Positions 61,901-64,000 of a stretch of 64,000 nucleotides of DNA are shown here, one piece after another. Under the pieces are notes generated by a model that was given only the letters and a program-made list of their open reading frames with translations, was not told the DNA's origin and ran no database searches. This stretch comes from Lineus longissimus (Eukaryota; Nemertea; Pilidiophora; Heteronemertea; Lineidae). The stretch spans positions 28,101,501 through 28,165,500 of the forward strand of contig NC_088308.1 of NCBI RefSeq assembly GCF_910592395.1, written 5' to 3'. Positions within the stretch are counted from its first letter, which is position 1. The number at the start of each line of letters is the position of its first letter. The position numbers and the translations under genes are program-made.

Positions 61901-63887
61901 GTTTTTTGGGCTACGGCGTTACAACCAATCGTGTCCTTTCCCTTCCTGATAAGCAAAAAAACTAGCTTATCCTTGGCCGTTTCAAAGATATCCAAGAGGA
62001 GGCCAAGGCTGTTTGGGTTTTTATGCTTCTTCACATTCATGATCAGCTACCTTCCTTCCAGATGACCTTCCAATACAAGTACATCGATCCAGGTCCTGAT
62101 GACCCGATGTGTAAGGCGAAACGATGGCTAGCTTTGGAGGTAGGCGCTCACTCACTTCCATTCACAGGAATCGCAATGTCTGTCTCGTTGACGGACATCA
62201 TCTTGTAGGGTTTCGTCGCCGAGCTTCTTTAACTAAAGATTGCCAGTATCAGTTAAAACCGAATGTGGCAGATTCAGTCATTTTTCAACCTTCTTGGCAA
62301 AAGTTGTAGTAGAAAGCACTTGTCGATTCCCTTTGAGAACTTTAATAGTTTGTTTCTCTTTCTCTTTTGACTTTCAGACGATGGCAAAATATGGACGGCG
62401 GGATCTTCTGTCACATCCTCTCTGTCAAAACATACTCACTGTCAAATGGTAAGTGAAACTCTCATCAAATAGTGCGACAAAACAACTTTTAGGGCAATGG
62501 ATGGCTTTAGCGTATTGTGACTCTTATTGCCATTGACATACATGTACTTATTTTCATTTCGTTACTCTCGTCCCTTTTGCAGGCAGAAGTTCGCCCGCTA
62601 CCTGTTCTATCTGAACCTGCTGACCTACATCGTGTTTGTCATCATGATGATGATATTCATCTTCACAGTAGCGACACCTATTAGGACTGTCAACATAGAC
62701 AACGTGAATTACTGCCCTATCACTCTTCCTGCAGATCAAGCCAATAATACGACACTTCTCAACTTCTACATAGCGGTGGGTACACATCTTCCCCTCAGCG
62801 ATTGTCCTTTGGAACATGGTGTTAACGTGTCCTGCTGAGGATAAACATTGGTTGACCATTATCTCTATTGAGAGACATCGGTAGAGATTGCCACAAACAT
62901 GCTTACCATTAGCTTGGTCCTGTATACTCCTCCCTGAGGTTTGCGCTTTGTAAATGCCTGAAATCCACAACTTACTGGTCTTCTTTTCAGAATGGCCAGT
63001 TGACCTGGGAGCAGCGAGCCTACCACGATGGTTACCACGCTGCGCTGTGTGGCTTGTGTCTGACAATAGCATTCATCTTCTTCATCAAGGAGGTGGTCGT
63101 GCTGGTCAAATCGGTAGGTGACAGTATTCAGTCAATTGTATTGGTATCATTTGCAAGAAGATTTAGAGATCAGAGATCAATTGTACAAGTTTGTACCGTC
63201 GCAAAGCGTTCTTTCTAGCTGAGGCTATGCTTCTGAACAGAAGGATTGCAAAACAGGATTGATCGATCAACGGCCCAAGAACATTTCCTGTCTCAAGATG
63301 AGCATTCCTACCTAAAGCTAAGACATATCTCTCGCAAAGCCCAACTCCCAGTCAATGGTTACGCCAATTGAACGTTTTTCGCAAACGAAGTCGGTCCAAA
63401 CTGCAGCAACAATATCTCCCACAGCTATATGCTCATGTGAGTGTCCTTTCTTCTAGGGCTATATCTACTTCTTCGAGGTGGGCAACTGGTTGGCCGTGAT
63501 CCTGATAGCCTTCACGGTTGCCGCTCTGTCACCACCCATGTATGCACCTTGTCTGTGGCAGTGGCGATGCGCCTGGATTGCTACCTTTACGAGTTGGATC
63601 AACTTCACAATGTACTTAAGGAGGTACGTAGAACGTAACCTCAAAACATGGCCTAGCCTACGGGAAGGAATTTGTAGGCATTCCGTCGGTTGAATTTCGA
63701 GTTACTGATGAAGTTAAACGACAGTAGTCGGGAGACATGACTTATCACTTGTTTTGAATCATACTTTTTCCTTGCCTGCTCATTTGACTGTTTTCGCTGA
63801 CAGTTTACCCAATCCTTTACTTCCAGAATCGATGGTGTCGGTCTGTACGTGATCATGTTCACAGCAGTTATCAAGAGTATGGCAAAG
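46999..63887 (+). CDS. TRPA1: TRPA-type ankyrin cation channel (3' end beyond the window)
   Basis: The exons are 46999-47187, 50245-50404, 50684-50859, 51083-51190, 51325-51433, 51788-51897, 52365-52412, 53215-53339, 57943-57991, 58205-58399, 59139-59225, 59539-59621, 60242-60403, 60663-60774, 61085-61254, 61600-61744, 62062-62139, 62378-62448, 62583-62775, 62991-63113, 63457-63623 and 63827-63887. That is 907 codons, all in phase. A basic N-terminus leads into about 16 ankyrin repeats (from CTPLHQAARFNR to TPLDLAMQNL). A linker and S1-S4 follow; WQWRCAWIATFTSWINFTMYL then RIDGVGLYVIMF aligns well with S4 and the S4-S5 region of TRPA1. TRPA channels are non-selective cation channels sensing electrophiles and temperature. 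S5, pore, S6 and TRP-like helix are not in the window. TRPA1 versus a basal TRPA paralogue is not settled. Confidence 0.93.
47188..50244. other. Intron 1 of the TRPA gene
   Basis: About 3 kb between the N-terminal exon and the first ankyrin exon. The phase matches directly (CAG, then GCT GCA), so no exon need be missing. Open frames such as 48824-49068 (minus) and 49815-50090 (plus) have no domain. No clear repeat seen. Confidence 0.6.
52659..52685 (+). CDS. Putative 27-nt cassette microexon of the TRPA gene
   Basis: The sequence is preceded by TTTGTCTCTATTAG and followed by GTAAAG. It encodes SHRRRTDKK in phase 0, between exons that also join in phase 0 (INSMK and VNKQTALH). Inclusion would add nine mostly basic residues to an ankyrin loop, so it would be optional. 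There is no transcript evidence here. Confidence 0.4.
54378..54547. mobile_element. MITE, 170 bp, copy 2 of 2
   Basis: Nearly identical to 29944-30109. The visible differences are one substitution (GTACTATAG for GTACAATAG) and a four-base insertion near the right end (CCAGGGGGACTAT). It has the same CCGGTGTG...CACACCGG ends. Confidence 0.85.
54548..54625 (+). mobile_element. SINE fragment related to 40418-40737
   Basis: GAGAAGCCAGGATTTGTATT and CTGGATGAAC...GAATTCCT follow the order of the same words in the SINE at 40488-40555 (GAGAACCCAGGATTGTATTT). It abuts the MITE. Confidence 0.4.
55205..55257. repeat. Interspersed repeat fragment, related to 7219-7264
   Basis: GGGGCAATCCATTGCGTCAT and TCTCCTTATGG match the copy at 7219-7264. 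Confidence 0.4.
55640..56635. repeat. Direct 250-bp duplication bracketing a 150-190-bp tandem repeat
   Basis: 55640-55885 and 56385-56635 are close direct copies (AAAGAACAGATGACAA..., GACTTTGCCAGGCCAATATA, TCGTGAAACCGGTAGCGCAT). Between them, a unit with CCTATCAAGGGCGGAGTGCC, AAAGGAGAATCCTT.TAGAAGATGTCC and GTTGCATAGATAGTCTC repeats about three times. Confidence 0.8.
56700..57000. repeat. GC-rich minisatellite with palindromic units
   Basis: The phrases CCCGGTATAACGCAA and CATCCAACCCT.CCCGGG alternate at roughly 40-bp half-units (80-92 bp full unit). Several units carry GGGCCGCTACGTAGCGCCCC, whose core CGCTACGTAGCG is a perfect palindrome. It is CpG-dense compared with its AT-rich surroundings. 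Confidence 0.75.
58400..59138. other. TRPA intron, nothing notable
   Basis: It separates the exons ending PVLQ and starting MNGAR. No repeat or RNA recognised. Confidence 0.5.
59777..60125. repeat. 34-bp minisatellite in a TRPA intron (about ten units)
   Basis: AGTTCTACATTGACGATG(G/T)CGTAGATGCATTGCA repeats at exactly 34 bp from 59777, with the last two units diverged. Units alternate between GATGGCG and GATGTCG types. It lies between exons 59539-59621 and 60242-60403. Confidence 0.9.
61600..63887 (+). other. TRPA1: TRPA pre-S1 linker and S1-S4 exons
   Basis: The linker (exons 61600-61744, 62062-62139, 62378-62448) has MDQCVKI and LLSHPLCQNILTVKW, placed like the reactive cysteines of vertebrate TRPA1 (LLDFC and LLNHPVC). 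S1 is LFYLNLLTYIVFVIMMMIF. An extracellular loop with NNTT follows, then S2 ALCGLCLTIAFIFFI, S3 WLAVILIAFTVAAL and S4 CAWIATFTSWINFTMYL. The S4-S5 part ends at the donor at 63888; the pore exons are outside. Confidence 0.85.
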
Positions 63888-64000
63888 GTAAGAAAGTAAC
63901 TCAAAAATGCTGTTTCACGATTCGTAGTTGGTGTGGTGTACGTATCCTGGATTTCTTGTCCCGAGTAATATTAAGTCAATCTCGACATGTGAACAACTTT

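Noticed and set aside
1-64000. CRISPR arrays, operons or prophage genes
   Set aside because: The window is animal nuclear DNA with spliced genes; the tandem arrays lack the spacer-repeat structure of CRISPR.

Overview
This is eukaryotic (animal) nuclear DNA: genes are split by GT-AG introns, intergenic spaces are AT-rich and full of short repeats, and no bacterial operon is present. Five multi-exon genes could be assembled exon by exon with consistent splice phases. The protein content (BuGZ/ZNF207, a PLA2G6-like iPLA2, a TRPA channel, and an alanine racemase of bacterial fold type) together with tRNA-derived SINEs and many MITEs fits a marine invertebrate. I would guess a non-vertebrate deuterostome or a lophotrochozoan, but the sequence alone does not settle the phylum.

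Layout. 1-6.5 kb: no confident gene; a 90-bp tandem array lies at 3.8-4.4 kb. 6.5-7.0 kb (minus): cysteine-rich metallothionein-like gene with a decayed duplicate of its exon beside it. 7.48-7.61 kb: long near-perfect hairpin. 10.0-10.5 kb: 94-bp tandem array. 16.66-20.78 kb (minus): complete nine-exon BuGZ/ZNF207 gene, 417 aa. 22.3-26.3 kb and 28.0-32.3 kb (plus): two complete eight-exon alanine racemase genes (441 and 437 aa) in tandem, with a broken third partial copy between them at 27.1-27.8 kb. 33.67-39.54 kb (minus): complete 15-exon calcium-independent phospholipase A2, 818 aa. 39.6-44.3 kb: repeat-rich spacer with a SINE, a 674-bp element with long terminal inverted repeats, and tRNA-like sequences. 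44.3-45.5 kb (minus): three-exon gene for a secreted 184-aa protein I do not recognise. 47.0 kb to the window end (plus): TRPA-type ankyrin channel, 22 exons assembled, 907 codons through S1-S4; the pore and C-terminus lie beyond the window.

Most notable. The second racemase copy keeps an intact reading frame but has changed two residues that align with first-shell active-site positions of bacterial alanine racemase: the lysine that is carbamylated there (K to N) and the catalytic tyrosine (Y to F). The first copy retains both. This looks like a duplicate drifting to a new or lost function. The genes do not form one pathway. The racemase would supply D-alanine (an osmolyte in many marine invertebrates), the phospholipase remodels membranes, the channel senses irritants or temperature, and BuGZ acts at the spindle.
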